A stretch of 6,354 nt of DNA from a bacterium. GTDB taxonomy: Bacteria; Planctomycetota; UBA11346. Positions 6,300-6,354 of the stretch are shown here, one piece after another (positions within the stretch are counted from its first letter, which is position 1; each line of letters begins with the position of its first letter). The position numbers were made by a program, and so were the translations under genes. Below the pieces are notes generated by a model that saw nothing but the letters and a program-made list of their open reading frames with translations, had not been told where the DNA came from and did not search any database. The stretch spans positions 1 to 6,354 of the forward strand of contig JAIFKN010000254.1 in assembly GCA_020049615.1 (NCBI GenBank). The letters are read 5' to 3'.

Positions 6300-6314
6300 G
6301 TGAGCAAGTCTCAC
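6300..6314 (+). repeat. Short inverted repeat between the truncated kinase and the divergent gene
   Basis: GTGAG, spacer CAAGT, CTCAC. It lies exactly in the gap between the divergent starts, so it could be a small operator or a trace of the breakpoint. Five-base arms can be chance. Confidence 0.25.
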
Positions 6315-6326
6315 AAGGATCCGACC

Positions 6327-6354
6327 ATGTCCACCACTCCCGACCCCAAGCCCA
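6327..6354 (+). CDS. Start of an unidentified gene, cut by the window edge
   Basis: ATG at 6327 is preceded by AAGGA at 6315-6319 with a 7-base spacer, a good ribosome site. The visible product is MSTTPDPKP, a polar, disordered-looking N-terminus that gives no clue to function. It is transcribed away from the truncated kinase, leaving only 28 bases between the two starts. Confidence 0.45.

Overview
This window is GC-rich DNA, roughly two-thirds G+C by eye, from a Gram-negative bacterium. The evidence is a porin-like outer-membrane barrel ending in Phe, several Sec signal peptides, and an EpmB-type (EF-P lysylation) gene end. EpmB is best known from gammaproteobacteria but occurs elsewhere, so I do not name a phylum. 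Shine-Dalgarno sequences are good for some genes (the peptidyl-prolyl isomerase and the porin) and absent for others (the two membrane transporters at 511 and 1575), which suggests some leaderless or non-SD starts.

Left half, all on the + strand: the 3' end of epmB (3-302); a 208-base intergenic region with two compact hairpins; a zinc-type cation diffusion facilitator with a four-cysteine tail (511-1524); a LeuT-like Na+-coupled transporter (1575-3096) carrying an internal deletion that shifts its frame; a 50-residue one-helix protein whose ATG overlaps the transporter stop (3093-3245), matching the MetS-type small subunit of such transporters; and a periplasmic FKBP-type peptidyl-prolyl isomerase (3330-4067).

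Right half, on the - strand and convergent with the left half (11 bases between the FKBP stop and the facing stop): a tightly packed set read from right to left. It comprises a truncated hybrid histidine kinase/receiver (6298-5636), a porin-like barrel (5634-4480) and a 133-residue phosphate-binding-protein-like secreted protein (4480-4079). Junctions are 1 base apart or overlapping (TGATG), so these are co-transcribed and probably translationally coupled. The combination suggests a sense-and-import module for a small anion or another unknown solute, but the kinase has lost everything upstream of its ATP-binding G1 box. Immediately beyond it another gene starts on the + strand (6327 onward), so the kinase looks cut by a rearrangement.

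The items most worth following are the porin / mini binding protein / kinase-receiver module with its amputated kinase, the 20-base lesion in an otherwise well preserved LeuT-type transporter that still has its small subunit, and the Cys4 tail of the cation facilitator. No RNA genes, insertion sequences or CRISPR arrays were seen.
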